From positions 141,253-205,252 of the forward strand of contig JAUZRX010000021.1 of NCBI GenBank assembly GCA_030949985.1: a stretch of DNA of 64,000 nucleotides. The letters are read 5' to 3'. A program made the translations under genes and the position numbers. The notes beneath the pieces were generated by a model. That model did not search any database. It had not been told where the DNA came from and saw nothing but the letters and a program-made list of their open reading frames with translations. The DNA is from Acidobacteriota bacterium. Lineage in GTDB: Bacteria > Acidobacteriota > Polarisedimenticolia > J045. Below are positions 48,046-57,747 of the stretch, piece after piece; the stretch's first letter is position 1, and every line of letters starts with the position of its first letter.

Positions 48046-51000
48046 ACGTCCCGAAGCGCGGAGCGGAGGCCGGCGGGGGGGATTTCTTCCAGGTCACGGT
48101 CAACCGCCCGGTGGCGATTTTGATGGTCACCCTGGCGGTGGTGATCTTCGGGCTTTTCAGCTACCGGCTGCTGCCCCTCGAGCTGATGCCGGACATCTCC
48201 TATCCGTCCCTGACCGTGCGCACCCAGTACGAGGGCGCGGCGCCCCAGGAAGTCGAGGAAAACCTCACCCGGCCCCTCGAAGAAGCGCTCGGTGTCGTGG
48301 GGGGCCTGACCCGCATCTCGAGCATCTCCCGCGCCGGCCTGTCGGACGTGACCCTGGAGTTCACCTGGGAGACCTCCATGAGCCAGGCCTGGCAGGAGGT
48401 CACCGAGCGGCTGGACACGGTGCTGCTGCCCGAGGAGGCCACCAAGCCCCTGCTGCTGCGCTACGACCCTTCCCTCGACCCGGTGATCCGCCTGGCCCTC
48501 AGTTCGGAGCGCGAGGACGACCACACCCCGGCCGGTTTGCGGCGGCAACGGACCTTCGCCGAGCAGGAGCTGCGCCGCCGGCTGGAGCTGGTCGAAGGTG
48601 TGGCGGCGGTGCGGGTACTGGGCGGTCTCGAAGAGCAGGTCTCGGTGGATCTCTCCGAAGAGGCCCTGCGCCGCACGGGTCTGTCGATCCAACAGGTGGC
48701 CCAGCGCCTGCGGGCCGAGAACGTCAACCTGGCCGGGGGCGACATCAAGGAGGGGGACACCCAGTACCTGGTGCGCACGGTCGGCGAGTTTCTCTCCCTC
48801 GAGGAGATCGCCGACCTGGTGGTGGCCCGGGTGGGCGGACGCGAGGTCCGTCTCGGGGACCTGGGTACCGTGCGCACGGGCTGGGCGGACCGGAAGGTGA
48901 TCACGCGCCTCGACCGCCGCGAGGCCATCGAGCTGGAAATCCAGAAGGAAGCCGACGCCAACATCGTGGCGATGGCCGCCGCCGTGCGCGCGGCCCTCGA
49001 TGGCGGCGACCGTGAGCCGGGCCTGCGCGACGGGCTCCCCGAGGGCTGGCAGCTCGACCTGGTGGCCGATCGCAGCACCTTCATCGAGGCTTCGGTGCGC
49101 GAGGTGGAGAGCACGGCCCTGCTCGGCGGTCTGCTCGCGGTGTTCGTGCTCTACTTCTTTCTCAGGCGCGCGGACATCACAGGGGTGATCGCCCTGGCGA
49201 TTCCCGTCTCGGTGGCCGCCACCTTCGCACCGATGTCCCTCGGTGGCGTATCACTGAACATCATGTCGCTCGGCGGCCTGGCCCTGGGTATCGGCATGCT
49301 GGTGGACTCGGGAATCGTGGTGGTCGAGTCCATCGCGCGCTGCCGGGAAGAAGGCGACGGCATTCACCGTTCGGTGATTCGCGGCACCTCCGAGGTGGGT
49401 ACGGCGGTGGTGGCCTCGACCCTGACCACCGTGGCGGTGTTCTTTCCGATGGTCTTCGTGGAAGGCGTGGCGGGACAGGTGTTCACCGACCTGGCGTTGA
49501 CGGTGGTCTTCGCCCTGCTGGCCAGCTTGCTGGTCTCGGTCTTCCTCGTGCCCGCCCTGAGCGCCTGGCTGTTTCGCCTGCAGGAAGACAGGGCTTCGGG
49601 CGTACGTGTCGCCGGTCTGTTCGAGCGCGGCCGCGAGGTCCTGCGTTACCGCTCCCTGGGGCCCCTGTCGGCGCCCACTCTCCGCGGCGGCCTGCGGTGG
49701 GTGGCTGTCGGACTCGGCGCCCTGCCGCCCCTGGCCTTGCTCGGCCTACTGCTCGTCCGGGTCGGCGGACGTTTGTCGCTGCCCTGGCCGAACGCTTTTC
49801 GGGATGTGCTGATGGTGCTCGCCGTGCCGGCGGCGCTGGCTGTGCTGATCAACGCCGCCCTGCGACTGAGGGGGCCGGGAGGCCTGGCGGGAAGACTGGG
49901 CGGCGCACTGGTCGGACTGGTCACCGATCCGCTGCTGGTGGCGGTGGAAGGGGCCTGGCTGATGCTGGCCTGGGCCGTCGCCCTGGGCGCCCTGGTCGTC
50001 TCGGGCCTGGGCCGGGGCGTGGGCCGCGTGCTGAAGATCCTGCTCTGGCCCGCCCTGGCCCTCTTCGATTTCCTCTTCGGCGGCCTGCAGAGGCTCTACC
50101 CGCGGGTGCTGCGCGCCTCCCTGCGCCACCGTCCGGCCGTGCTGGCCCTGGCGGCGCTGGCCCTGGGGGCGACCGTATGGGGCGTGGGACGGCTGGACTC
50201 GGAGCTGATGCCCGAGGTGCACCAGCGGGAGTTCACCCTGGAAGTGACCCTGCCCGTGGGGACGCCGGTCGAGCAGACTCTCGAGGCGATCACCCCCGTC
50301 GAGGATTGGGCGGTGGGCGATCCCCGGGTCGACCGGGTGCTGCTCAAGGTGGGCGCCGATCCCGAAGAGGGAGACAGCTCCCCGGAGGAGGGAGAGCACA
50401 CCGCCCGGATGACCCTGCACGTGGCCGCTTCGTCGCTTTCCGCGGCCCGGGCGGAAGAGGCGGTGATTGCGGATCTGCGCGAGCGGCTCGCCGACCTTCC
50501 CGACCTGGAGGCCAAGGTCACCCGCCCGGTGCTCTTCACTTTTCGTACTCCCGTCGAGGTGGAGATCGAGGCCTACGACCTGGACACGCTGCGTCTGCTG
50601 GCCGACTCGGTGCGCCGGGAACTGGAGGCCCTGCCCCAGCTCGCCGATGTGAAGACCACCGCCCGGGTGGGTTCGCCCGAGGTGCAGATCACCTACGACC
50701 GGCAGGCCCTGGTGCGCTTCGGCCTGGACGTGCGGGAAGTGGCCGACCTGGTGCGGACGAAGATCAAGGGGTCCAGCGCCACCGAGTATCGCAAGCAAGA
50801 ACGGCGCATCGACGTGGTGGTACGGCTCCAGGAAGGCGACCGGGCCACCGTCCGCCAGCTCCGCAACCTGGTGGTCAATCCGGGTGATGCCGTACCCATC
50901 GCTCTTTCCGCCGTGGCGGACATTCGCATCGCGGCGGGGCCCGCCGATATCCGCCGGGTGGGGCAGCGGCGAGTGGCACTGGTGTCCGCCAACCTGGCGC

Positions 51001-51614
51001 AGGGGGGGCTGGGAGGGGCCAGCGAGGCGATCCGTCGCCGTCTGGCGGCCCTGGACTGGCCCGAGGGCACGAGCTGGCGGCTGGCGGGCCAGGTGCAGGA
51101 GATGCAACGCAGCACCCGCTCGCTGTGGATGGCCCTGGCCCTGTCGATCTTCCTGGTCTACGTGGTGATGGCGATCCAGTTCGAATCCATGTTGCACCCC
51201 CTGCTGATCATGATCACGGTGCCCCTGGCCCTCTTCGGCGTGGTGGTGGTTCTCGGGCTGCTGGCGGTGCCGCTGTCCGTGGTGGTCTTCCTCGGCATGA
51301 TCATGCTGGCGGGCATCGTGGTGAACAACGCCATCGTGCTGGTGGACTACGTCAATACCCTGCGTGGCCGGGGAGAGGAGCTCGAGGAGGCGGTGGTGCG
51401 GGCGGGGAGTGTGCGCCTGCGCCCGATCCTGATGACCACCGCCACCACCGTGCTGGGGCTGTTGCCCATGGCCCTGGGCCTGGGAGACGGTGCGGAGATC
51501 CGCATGCCCATGGCCGTGACGGTGATCGCCGGGTTGCTGTCGAGTACGGTGCTGACCCTGGTGGTGATTCCCACCGCCTACGCGGCCCTCGAGTCCGCCC
51601 GTTCGGCCCGCTAG
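48042..51614 (+). CDS. RND permease (HAE1/CusA-like) with an extra hydrophobic insertion
   Basis: 1,190 residues, longer than the usual 1,020-1,060. The first half has VTVNRPVAILMVTLAVVIFG, the porter domain, and the TM4 segment GIGMLVDSGIVVVES, where the first of the two proton-relay Asp is kept and the second is Ser. The second half restarts at about residue 690 with HRPAVLALAALALGATVWG and ends with VYVVMAIQFES and the TM10-TM12 motifs. Between the halves, residues about 526-690 contain three or four extra hydrophobic stretches (VLMVLAVPAALAVLINAAL; AWLMLAWAVALGALVVSG) not found in standard pumps. Proton-driven export of drugs, lipids or metals is the family role. Confidence 0.9.
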   Translation: MNVPKRGAEAGGGDFFQVTVNRPVAILMVTLAVVIFGLFSYRLLPLELMPDISYPSLTVRTQYEGAAPQEVEENLTRPLEEALGVVGGLTRISSISRAGLSDVTLEFTWETSMSQAWQEVTERLDTVLLPEEATKPLLLRYDPSLDPVIRLALSSEREDDHTPAGLRRQRTFAEQELRRRLELVEGVAAVRVLGGLEEQVSVDLSEEALRRTGLSIQQVAQRLRAENVNLAGGDIKEGDTQYLVRTVGEFLSLEEIADLVVARVGGREVRLGDLGTVRTGWADRKVITRLDRREAIELEIQKEADANIVAMAAAVRAALDGGDREPGLRDGLPEGWQLDLVADRSTFIEASVREVESTALLGGLLAVFVLYFFLRRADITGVIALAIPVSVAATFAPMSLGGVSLNIMSLGGLALGIGMLVDSGIVVVESIARCREEGDGIHRSVIRGTSEVGTAVVASTLTTVAVFFPMVFVEGVAGQVFTDLALTVVFALLASLLVSVFLVPALSAWLFRLQEDRASGVRVAGLFERGREVLRYRSLGPLSAPTLRGGLRWVAVGLGALPPLALLGLLLVRVGGRLSLPWPNAFRDVLMVLAVPAALAVLINAALRLRGPGGLAGRLGGALVGLVTDPLLVAVEGAWLMLAWAVALGALVVSGLGRGVGRVLKILLWPALALFDFLFGGLQRLYPRVLRASLRHRPAVLALAALALGATVWGVGRLDSELMPEVHQREFTLEVTLPVGTPVEQTLEAITPVEDWAVGDPRVDRVLLKVGADPEEGDSSPEEGEHTARMTLHVAASSLSAARAEEAVIADLRERLADLPDLEAKVTRPVLFTFRTPVEVEIEAYDLDTLRLLADSVRRELEALPQLADVKTTARVGSPEVQITYDRQALVRFGLDVREVADLVRTKIKGSSATEYRKQERRIDVVVRLQEGDRATVRQLRNLVVNPGDAVPIALSAVADIRIAAGPADIRRVGQRRVALVSANLAQGGLGGASEAIRRRLAALDWPEGTSWRLAGQVQEMQRSTRSLWMALALSIFLVYVVMAIQFESMLHPLLIMITVPLALFGVVVVLGLLAVPLSVVVFLGMIMLAGIVVNNAIVLVDYVNTLRGRGEELEEAVVRAGSVRLRPILMTTATTVLGLLPMALGLGDGAEIRMPMAVTVIAGLLSSTVLTLVVIPTAYAALESARSAR

Positions 51615-51626
51615 CCGCCCGTCCGT

Positions 51627-51647
51627 CGCTCCGGCCGGATCGGAGCG
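51627..51647. terminator. GC-rich hairpin between the two RND genes
   Basis: CGCTCCG and CGGAGCG pair perfectly around GCCGGAT, 13 bases after the first pump's stop. There is no T-tract, so it may damp read-through or protect the transcript rather than terminate it. Confidence 0.35.
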
Positions 51648-51704
51648 GGATGGGTACACTGGGAGCGGGCCGCGGGCTGATTTCGCGGACCTGGAGGCCT
51701 TTTC

Positions 51705-54700
51705 GTGAGTTCTTCGCTGCTGCCGCGTCTGTCGATAAGCCGCCCCGTGACGGTGCTGATGCTCCTGCTGGCGTTGTTGCTCCTGGGGGGGGTGGCCTTG
51801 CTGAAGCTGCCCGTGCAGCTCACCCCTTCGGGCTTCGATCCGGCCTTCATGATGGTGCGGGTGCCCTACCCCGGCGCCAACCCCACGGAAATCGAAGAGA
51901 GCATCCTCCGGCCCCTCGAAGACGCCTTCTACACCGTGCGCGGACTGGACGAGATCTCCTGCCGGGCGACGGGCGACTCGGCCATGTGCTGGGTGCAGTT
52001 CGAGAACTGGGTCGACATGGAGGAGACCTACAACGAGGTCGCCGACCGGGTCGAGCGCCTGCGAGCCACCGAGTGGCCCGACGACATCGAGCGGGTGTTC
52101 ATCCGCCGCCACAACCCCAACAGCCGGCCGGTGATGAACATCGGCGTCAAGCTTCCCGACGATCTCGACGACCCCCACTGGCTGCTGACCCGGCGCATCG
52201 TCGCTCCCCTCGAGCGGGTCGCGGGTGTGGCCCAGGTGGATCTCGAGGGAGTCGAAGAAAAGCAGATTTTCATCGAGCCCGACCGGGAGGCGATGGAAGC
52301 CCAGAACATCTCCATGCGCGACCTGGTGACGTCTTTGCGCCGGGCCAATTTTTCGCTCTCCTCGGGAGAGATCTACGACGGGGGACACAAGCTGCTGGTG
52401 CGCTCGGTGGCCCGCTTCCGCAGTGCCGACGAGATCGCCCGGATTCCGATTCGGGCCGACGGCCTGACGCTCTCGGAAATCGCCCGGGTTCGCTACGCCC
52501 ACCCGGAGAAGGACCGGGGTTCGCGCCTCGACGGGCGGGAAGCGGCCATCGTGGAGGTCTACAAGGAAAGTGAGGCGAACACCGTCGCGGTCAGTCGGGC
52601 GGTGCGGGAAGAACTGGAGCGGATTTTCCGTGACGAGCCCCAGCTCTCCGGCGGAGCCGGCTTCGATGTCCTCTTCGACCAGGGGGAGGTGATTCGCGGC
52701 TCGATCGATCAGCTCCGGGACACGGGTCTGATCGGCGCCTTCTTCGCCCTGATCATCCTCTACCTTTTTCTGCGACGCCTGCGGGTGACCCTGCTGATCA
52801 CGCTGGCCATTCCTACCAGCCTGTTGGCGGCGCTGGTGGTGATGTATTTCGCCGGGGCGAGTATCAACCTGATCACGATGATGGGGATGATCATCTGCAC
52901 CGGGATGCTGGTGGACAACGCCGTGGTGGTGGTGGAGAACATCGACCGTCTGCGCCGTGAAGGGCTCAGCGTACGCGAGGCGGCCTTGCGTGGAGCGTCG
53001 GAGATCTCCCTGGCCCTGACCATGGCGACGATCACCACCGTGGCGGTATTCCTGCCGATGGTGCTGATGAGCCGGGAGGGCATGATGCGCTTCATGCTCA
53101 CCAAGCTCTCCCTGCCGGTCTTCGTGGCGATCGTCGCGTCCCTCTTCGTGGCCCTGCTGTTCATCCCGCTGGCGGCCTCCCGCCTGGTGCGGGAGGAGGC
53201 CTCTCGACGGGAGAGCGTGGTGGAACGGGCTGTCGGGGCTCTCTACCGGGTCCTGGTCGAGCCCCTGCACCGCCTCTACCTTTTCGCCCTGCGCCAGACC
53301 CTCCAGCGTCGTGGCCTGGCCCTGGTGGTGGTGCTGATCACCGCGGGGGCGACCTGGTGGCCCTGGAGCCAGGTCCAGGTGGACATGCGCGGCCGACACC
53401 AGCAGGGCGGCCGGCAGATCACTTTCTTCTTCAACCTGCCCAACAGCTATGGTCTCGAGCAGGCCGACGGCTGGTTCCGGGAGGTCGAAGCACTCTTCGC
53501 CAAGGAGCGGGAACGCCTGGCGATCCGCCACGTGCAGACACGTTTCTGGAACAATCGGGGCATGCTGCGAGTGACTTTGAAGGACACCCGCGAAAGCGAC
53601 GTCACCGTCGAGGAGGCGATTGCCGGGCTCAAGGCGGTGGTGCCCGAACGACCGGGCGTGAAGATGTACGTCAACTGGCAACGAGGTTCGGGAAACGACG
53701 CCTCGATCAATGTGGAGGTCTACGGTGAGGACACGGCGACCCTGGCCCGGATCGCCGAGGAAGCCGAGCGCCGCCTGCGCCGTCTCGAAGGCCTGGTCTC
53801 GGTGGAGCCGGACCTCGAGAACGCCCTCGAGGAAGTCCGCATCCGCATCAACCGGGAGCAAGCGCTGCGCTACGGCGTGCAGCCCGAGGTGGTCTCGGGC
53901 AACGTGGCCGCGGCCCTGCGGGGGCAGCGGCTCCCCCGCTTCCGCAGCGGCGAGAAAGAGATCGAGATCAGCGTCAAGTACCCGGAGGAAGATCGCCGGG
54001 GCGTGGGCAAGCTGGCCGCCCTGCGCCTGCACACGGCTTCCGGCCGGCGCATTCCCCTCGATGCCCTGGCCGAGCTGTCCATCAGCCGCGGTTTCGGTGA
54101 CATCCAGCGCAAGAACCGCCGCACGACCCTGGGAATCAAGCTCAACACCACCCGGGAGAACGTCGGTGATCTGCGCGCCCAGGTGCAGGAGGTGATGGAT
54201 TCCCTGGCTCTTCCCCGGGGCTACGAGTGGGGCTGGGGGTCGTCGCGACGCTGGGAGAAGCAGGAAAACTCCAACATGATGCTGGCGCTCCTGCTGTCTT
54301 TCGCCTTCATCTACCTGATCATGGGTTTTCTTTTCGAGAGTTTTCTGTTGCCCCTGTCCGTGATGCCGTCGATCGTGCTGAGCTGGATCGGTGTGTTCTG
54401 GCTGCTGTGGGTCACGAGCTCCAAGCTGGACATGATGGCCGCCATCGGCCTGATTCTTCTGGCCGGGGTGGTGGTCAACAACGGCATCGTACTGGTGGAC
54501 CTGATCGGCCGCTTCCGCCGCCAGGGCATGGGTCGGGAGCAGGCGATTCTCGAAGCGGGTCGCCTGCGTTTCCGACCGATCCTGATGACCGCCCTGACGA
54601 CCATCATGGGCATGTTGCCCATGGCCTTCGGCAAGGCGAATTTCGTCGGCATCCCTTACGCCAGCCTGGGCAAGACCTTCGTCGGCGGGCTGCTTTCTTC

Positions 54701-54830
54701 GACGACCTTGACCCTGGTGGTGGTGCCGTTGTTCTATACGTTTTTCGATGACATCGCCGCGGCCCTGGGACGGCTGCTGACCGGGCGCCCGGCGGCGGCG
54801 GAAGCCCGGGCCGAACTGACCGAGGGATAG
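51705..54830 (+). CDS. Second RND-family efflux permease
   Basis: 1,041 residues of normal RND length. It begins SISRPVTVLMLLLALLLLGG, has two similar halves with large periplasmic loops, the TM4 motif CTGMLVDNAVVVVENIDR and the TM10-12 region LIMGFLFESFLLP, FWLLWVTSSKLDMMAAIG and LTTIMGMLPMAFG. One of the paired TM4 Asp is Asn, as in many pumps of this branch. GTG 51705 has GGAGG eight bases upstream. With the preceding permease and adaptor it could form a heteromeric MdtBC-like pump, or a second pump sharing the adaptor. Confidence 0.93.
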   Translation: MSSSLLPRLSISRPVTVLMLLLALLLLGGVALLKLPVQLTPSGFDPAFMMVRVPYPGANPTEIEESILRPLEDAFYTVRGLDEISCRATGDSAMCWVQFENWVDMEETYNEVADRVERLRATEWPDDIERVFIRRHNPNSRPVMNIGVKLPDDLDDPHWLLTRRIVAPLERVAGVAQVDLEGVEEKQIFIEPDREAMEAQNISMRDLVTSLRRANFSLSSGEIYDGGHKLLVRSVARFRSADEIARIPIRADGLTLSEIARVRYAHPEKDRGSRLDGREAAIVEVYKESEANTVAVSRAVREELERIFRDEPQLSGGAGFDVLFDQGEVIRGSIDQLRDTGLIGAFFALIILYLFLRRLRVTLLITLAIPTSLLAALVVMYFAGASINLITMMGMIICTGMLVDNAVVVVENIDRLRREGLSVREAALRGASEISLALTMATITTVAVFLPMVLMSREGMMRFMLTKLSLPVFVAIVASLFVALLFIPLAASRLVREEASRRESVVERAVGALYRVLVEPLHRLYLFALRQTLQRRGLALVVVLITAGATWWPWSQVQVDMRGRHQQGGRQITFFFNLPNSYGLEQADGWFREVEALFAKERERLAIRHVQTRFWNNRGMLRVTLKDTRESDVTVEEAIAGLKAVVPERPGVKMYVNWQRGSGNDASINVEVYGEDTATLARIAEEAERRLRRLEGLVSVEPDLENALEEVRIRINREQALRYGVQPEVVSGNVAAALRGQRLPRFRSGEKEIEISVKYPEEDRRGVGKLAALRLHTASGRRIPLDALAELSISRGFGDIQRKNRRTTLGIKLNTTRENVGDLRAQVQEVMDSLALPRGYEWGWGSSRRWEKQENSNMMLALLLSFAFIYLIMGFLFESFLLPLSVMPSIVLSWIGVFWLLWVTSSKLDMMAAIGLILLAGVVVNNGIVLVDLIGRFRRQGMGREQAILEAGRLRFRPILMTALTTIMGMLPMAFGKANFVGIPYASLGKTFVGGLLSSTTLTLVVVPLFYTFFDDIAAALGRLLTGRPAAAEARAELTEG

Positions 54831-54835
54831 GCGCC

Positions 54836-55150
54836 ATGGGCGGATCGACGGATCGTCCCGGTGGAGACCAGGCCACCCGCAGCCGGCAGGTCACCCGCCG
54901 GCCGCGGCTGTGGAAGGTGCTGCTGCACAACGACGACTACACGACCATGGACTTCGTGGTGCATGTGCTGGTCGAGCACTTCGACAAGTCCATCGCCGAG
55001 GCGACCCACGTGATGCTCCAGGTCCACCGCAAGGGCAAGGGCCTGGCGGGGGTCTACACTCGGGACGTGGCCGAGACGAAGATCGAGCTGGTCACCGTTC
55101 ACGCCCGCGAGGAAGGCTTTCCTCTCAAGCTCACCATGGAGCCGGAATGA
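54836..55150 (+). CDS. clpS: ATP-dependent Clp protease adaptor ClpS
   Basis: 104 residues: a flexible N-terminal tail of about 25 residues, then the ClpS core LLHNDDYTTMDFVVHVL (holding the Asn-Asp-Asp and Met of the N-degron pocket), ATHVMLQVHRKGKGLAGVYT (with the pocket His) and AETKIELV. It delivers N-end-rule substrates to ClpA. It starts five bases after the RND gene and its stop overlaps the clpA start (ATGA), so the two Clp proteins are made together. Its position right after the pumps may reflect shared transcription only. Confidence 0.95.
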   Translation: MGGSTDRPGGDQATRSRQVTRRPRLWKVLLHNDDYTTMDFVVHVLVEHFDKSIAEATHVMLQVHRKGKGLAGVYTRDVAETKIELVTVHAREEGFPLKLTMEPE

Positions 55151-57369
55151 AGCTCTCTGCCGATCTCGAGATTTGCGTTTCAGTGGCCCTGGCCCAGGCC
55201 GGCGAACGGGGCCATCGCTTTGCGGGCCCCGAACACCTGCTCCATGCCCTGCTGATGGACGAGGAGGTGGCCCGTACGGTCCGCCACGCCGGGGGGGACG
55301 TGACACGGCTGAAAAAGGAACTCGAGCGCTACCTGGCAGAGGAGGTCGAGGTCCAGGAAGGCGAGCGCCGGATGCCTCCCCTGCCCACCCGCGGACTGCG
55401 GCGGGTGTTGGCCCGGGCCACCGCCCACGCCCGGGGCGCGGGTCTCGACGAGGTGACCACGGTCAACGCCCTGGTGGCGCTCTACGACGAAGAGGACTCC
55501 TGGGCGGTGTATCTGCTCGAAGAACACGGGGTGACCAAGCTGGACGTGGTGCAATTCCTGGCCCACGGGGTGTCGAAGATCGATCCGACGGGGCTCGGCT
55601 GGCATGTGGGGGCGGGCGGCGAGGAGGAGGGGCCGCGGCCCACGGGAGATCCCCTCGAGGCCTTCACCACAGAGTTGACCGAACTGGCCCGGCAGGGCGC
55701 CATCGACCCCCTGATCGGCCGGGACCGGGAGATCGCCCGCACTCTGCGGGTTTTGCAGCGGCGGCGGAAGAACAACCCGGTCTACGTGGGCGACCCCGGC
55801 GTGGGCAAGACCGCGCTGGTGGAGGGGCTGGCGCTGAAGATCGCCCAGGGGGAGGTGCCCGCCCAGCTCGAGGGCGCCACCATCTATCGCCTCGACCTGG
55901 GGGCGACCCTGGCCGGCGCGCGCTACCGGGGCGATTTCGAAGAGCGCCTGAAGGGCGTGCTGGCGGCCCTTGCCGAGCGGCCACGGGCGATTCTTTTCAT
56001 CGACGAGATTCACACGTTGGTGGGTGCGGGGGCTACGGGCACGGGTACGGTGGATGCTTCGAACCTGCTCAAGCCGGCCCTCGAGTCGGGTCGCTTGCGC
56101 TGCATCGGGGCGACGACCTGGAGCGAGTATCGCCAGTACTTCGAGCGGGACCGCGCCCTGGCCCGGCGTTTTCAGAAGATCGAGGTCAACGAGCCCAGCG
56201 TCGAGGAGACGGTCAAGATTCTCCAGGGTCTCAGGCAGCGCCACGAAGAGCACCACGGCGTGGCCTACACCCGCGCGGCCCTGAGCAAGGCCGCCGAGCT
56301 GGCGGCCCGTCACCTGCGGGATCACAAGCTGCCCGACAAGGCCATCGACCTGATGGACGAGGCGGGAGCGGAGGTCTCCCTGGCGGGAGGCAAGCGGGTG
56401 GGCAGCCGGGAGATCGAGGCGGCCCTGGCGGCCATGGCTCGGATACCGCCGAAGAAGGTTCGGGGCAGCGACCGGGAGCGGCTGTTGCATCTCGAAGAGC
56501 AGCTCAAGGCGGTGATCTACGGGCAGGACGAGGCGATCGGTACTCTGGTGGCGGCGATCAAGGTCTCCCGGGCGGGGTTGCGCTCGCCCGAGAAGCCTAT
56601 CGGCAGCTTCCTGCTCACCGGTCCCACGGGTGTGGGCAAGACAGAGCTGGCGCGCCAGCTCGCCGAGGCATTGGGCATCGCCTTCTTGCGCTTCGACATG
56701 AGCGAGTACATGGAGCGCCACAGCGTCTCGCGCCTGGTGGGTGCTCCTCCGGGCTACGTGGGCTACGACCGGGGCGGATTGCTCACCGAGGCGGTGTCCC
56801 AGTCGCCCCACGCGGTGCTGCTGCTCGACGAGGTGGAAAAGGCCCACCCGGAAGTGTTCAACATCCTGCTGCAGATCATGGATCACGGCACGCTGACCGA
56901 TACCAACGGTAAGGAGGCCGACTTTCGCCAGGTGATCCTGCTGATGAGTTCCAACGTGGGGGCGCGGGAGATGGCCCAGCGCCAGGTGGGCTTCGTCGGC
57001 GGTACGGCGGCCGGCGCCGATCAGCAGGCCTATGAAAGACTCTTCAGCCCCGAGTTCCGCAACCGCCTCGATGCGCGTGTCGGTTTCCAGCCCCTGACTC
57101 CGGAAATCATGGGGCGCATCGTCGACAAGTTCATCGACGAACTCCGGCGCCAACTGAAAGACCGCAAGGTCAACATCGAGTTGACCGACCCGGCTCGAGC
57201 CCACCTGGCGGAAAAGGGGTACGACCCGGCCTTCGGGGCCCGGCCCCTGGCGCGGGTGATCGACGAGACGATCAAGAAGCCGTTGACCGAGCAGATCCTC
57301 TTCGGTCGTCTCGAACACGGAGGCAACGTGGTGGTGCGCCTCGAGGGTGGGGCGATCGTGCTCGCCTGA
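55147..57369 (+). CDS. clpA: ATP-dependent Clp protease ATP-binding subunit ClpA
   Basis: 740 residues. A Clp_N repeat pair (about 1-140) is followed by two AAA+ modules. The first has Walker [14 protein letters not shown] (about residue 217) and Walker [15 protein letters not shown]; the second has [26 protein letters not shown] and the pore loop GYVG. The ClpP-docking loop appears as RQVGFVGG, the VGF matching the IGL/IGF tripeptide. There is no M-domain, so it is ClpA, not ClpB or ClpC. It unfolds proteins for ClpP degradation, with ClpS as adaptor. No clpP lies in the window. Confidence 0.96.
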   Translation: MKLSADLEICVSVALAQAGERGHRFAGPEHLLHALLMDEEVARTVRHAGGDVTRLKKELERYLAEEVEVQEGERRMPPLPTRGLRRVLARATAHARGAGLDEVTTVNALVALYDEEDSWAVYLLEEHGVTKLDVVQFLAHGVSKIDPTGLGWHVGAGGEEEGPRPTGDPLEAFTTELTELARQGAIDPLIGRDREIARTLRVLQRRRKNNPVYVGDPGVGKTALVEGLALKIAQGEVPAQLEGATIYRLDLGATLAGARYRGDFEERLKGVLAALAERPRAILFIDEIHTLVGAGATGTGTVDASNLLKPALESGRLRCIGATTWSEYRQYFERDRALARRFQKIEVNEPSVEETVKILQGLRQRHEEHHGVAYTRAALSKAAELAARHLRDHKLPDKAIDLMDEAGAEVSLAGGKRVGSREIEAALAAMARIPPKKVRGSDRERLLHLEEQLKAVIYGQDEAIGTLVAAIKVSRAGLRSPEKPIGSFLLTGPTGVGKTELARQLAEALGIAFLRFDMSEYMERHSVSRLVGAPPGYVGYDRGGLLTEAVSQSPHAVLLLDEVEKAHPEVFNILLQIMDHGTLTDTNGKEADFRQVILLMSSNVGAREMAQRQVGFVGGTAAGADQQAYERLFSPEFRNRLDARVGFQPLTPEIMGRIVDKFIDELRRQLKDRKVNIELTDPARAHLAEKGYDPAFGARPLARVIDETIKKPLTEQILFGRLEHGGNVVVRLEGGAIVLA

Positions 57370-57747
57370 TCCGTGTTCCGTCGACCATCGTCCGCCGGGC
57401 GGGGTGCGCTACGCTCACCTCCGGCCCCGGCACGGCTTCCGGAGCGCGGCGGTGCCACCGTCGCGGAAGAGCAGCAACGGAAGCTCACAAGGAGCTCCCG
57501 ACCCGGGGGGCACATCTTTACCAGTCCCATCGTCGGGTCGAAGGAGGCGGAGCGAGTGGATTGCCGGCCATCTCTTGATCTGTGCCGGCGGCAGCTCCGT
57601 AAATTCGAATGTCTATTCAATGCATCACTTTCTTCCCGGGCGGGGTCGAGCCGTTCGGAAATCGTGATTCTTCTGTGATGCTTTCGGGGTTGTCGGTGCG
57701 CCAAAATGCCTCGTCGAACCGCCGAAGACGGTGGTTTTGGAGAAAAG
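57370..57747. other. Non-coding gap between clpA and the SBBP-repeat gene
   Basis: 378 bases without a convincing gene. The stretch from about 57590 to 57640 is AT-richer than its surroundings and may hold the promoter of the secreted-protein gene, but no clear -35/-10 pair stands out. GGAGAAAAG at the right end is the ribosome-binding site of that gene. Confidence 0.5.
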
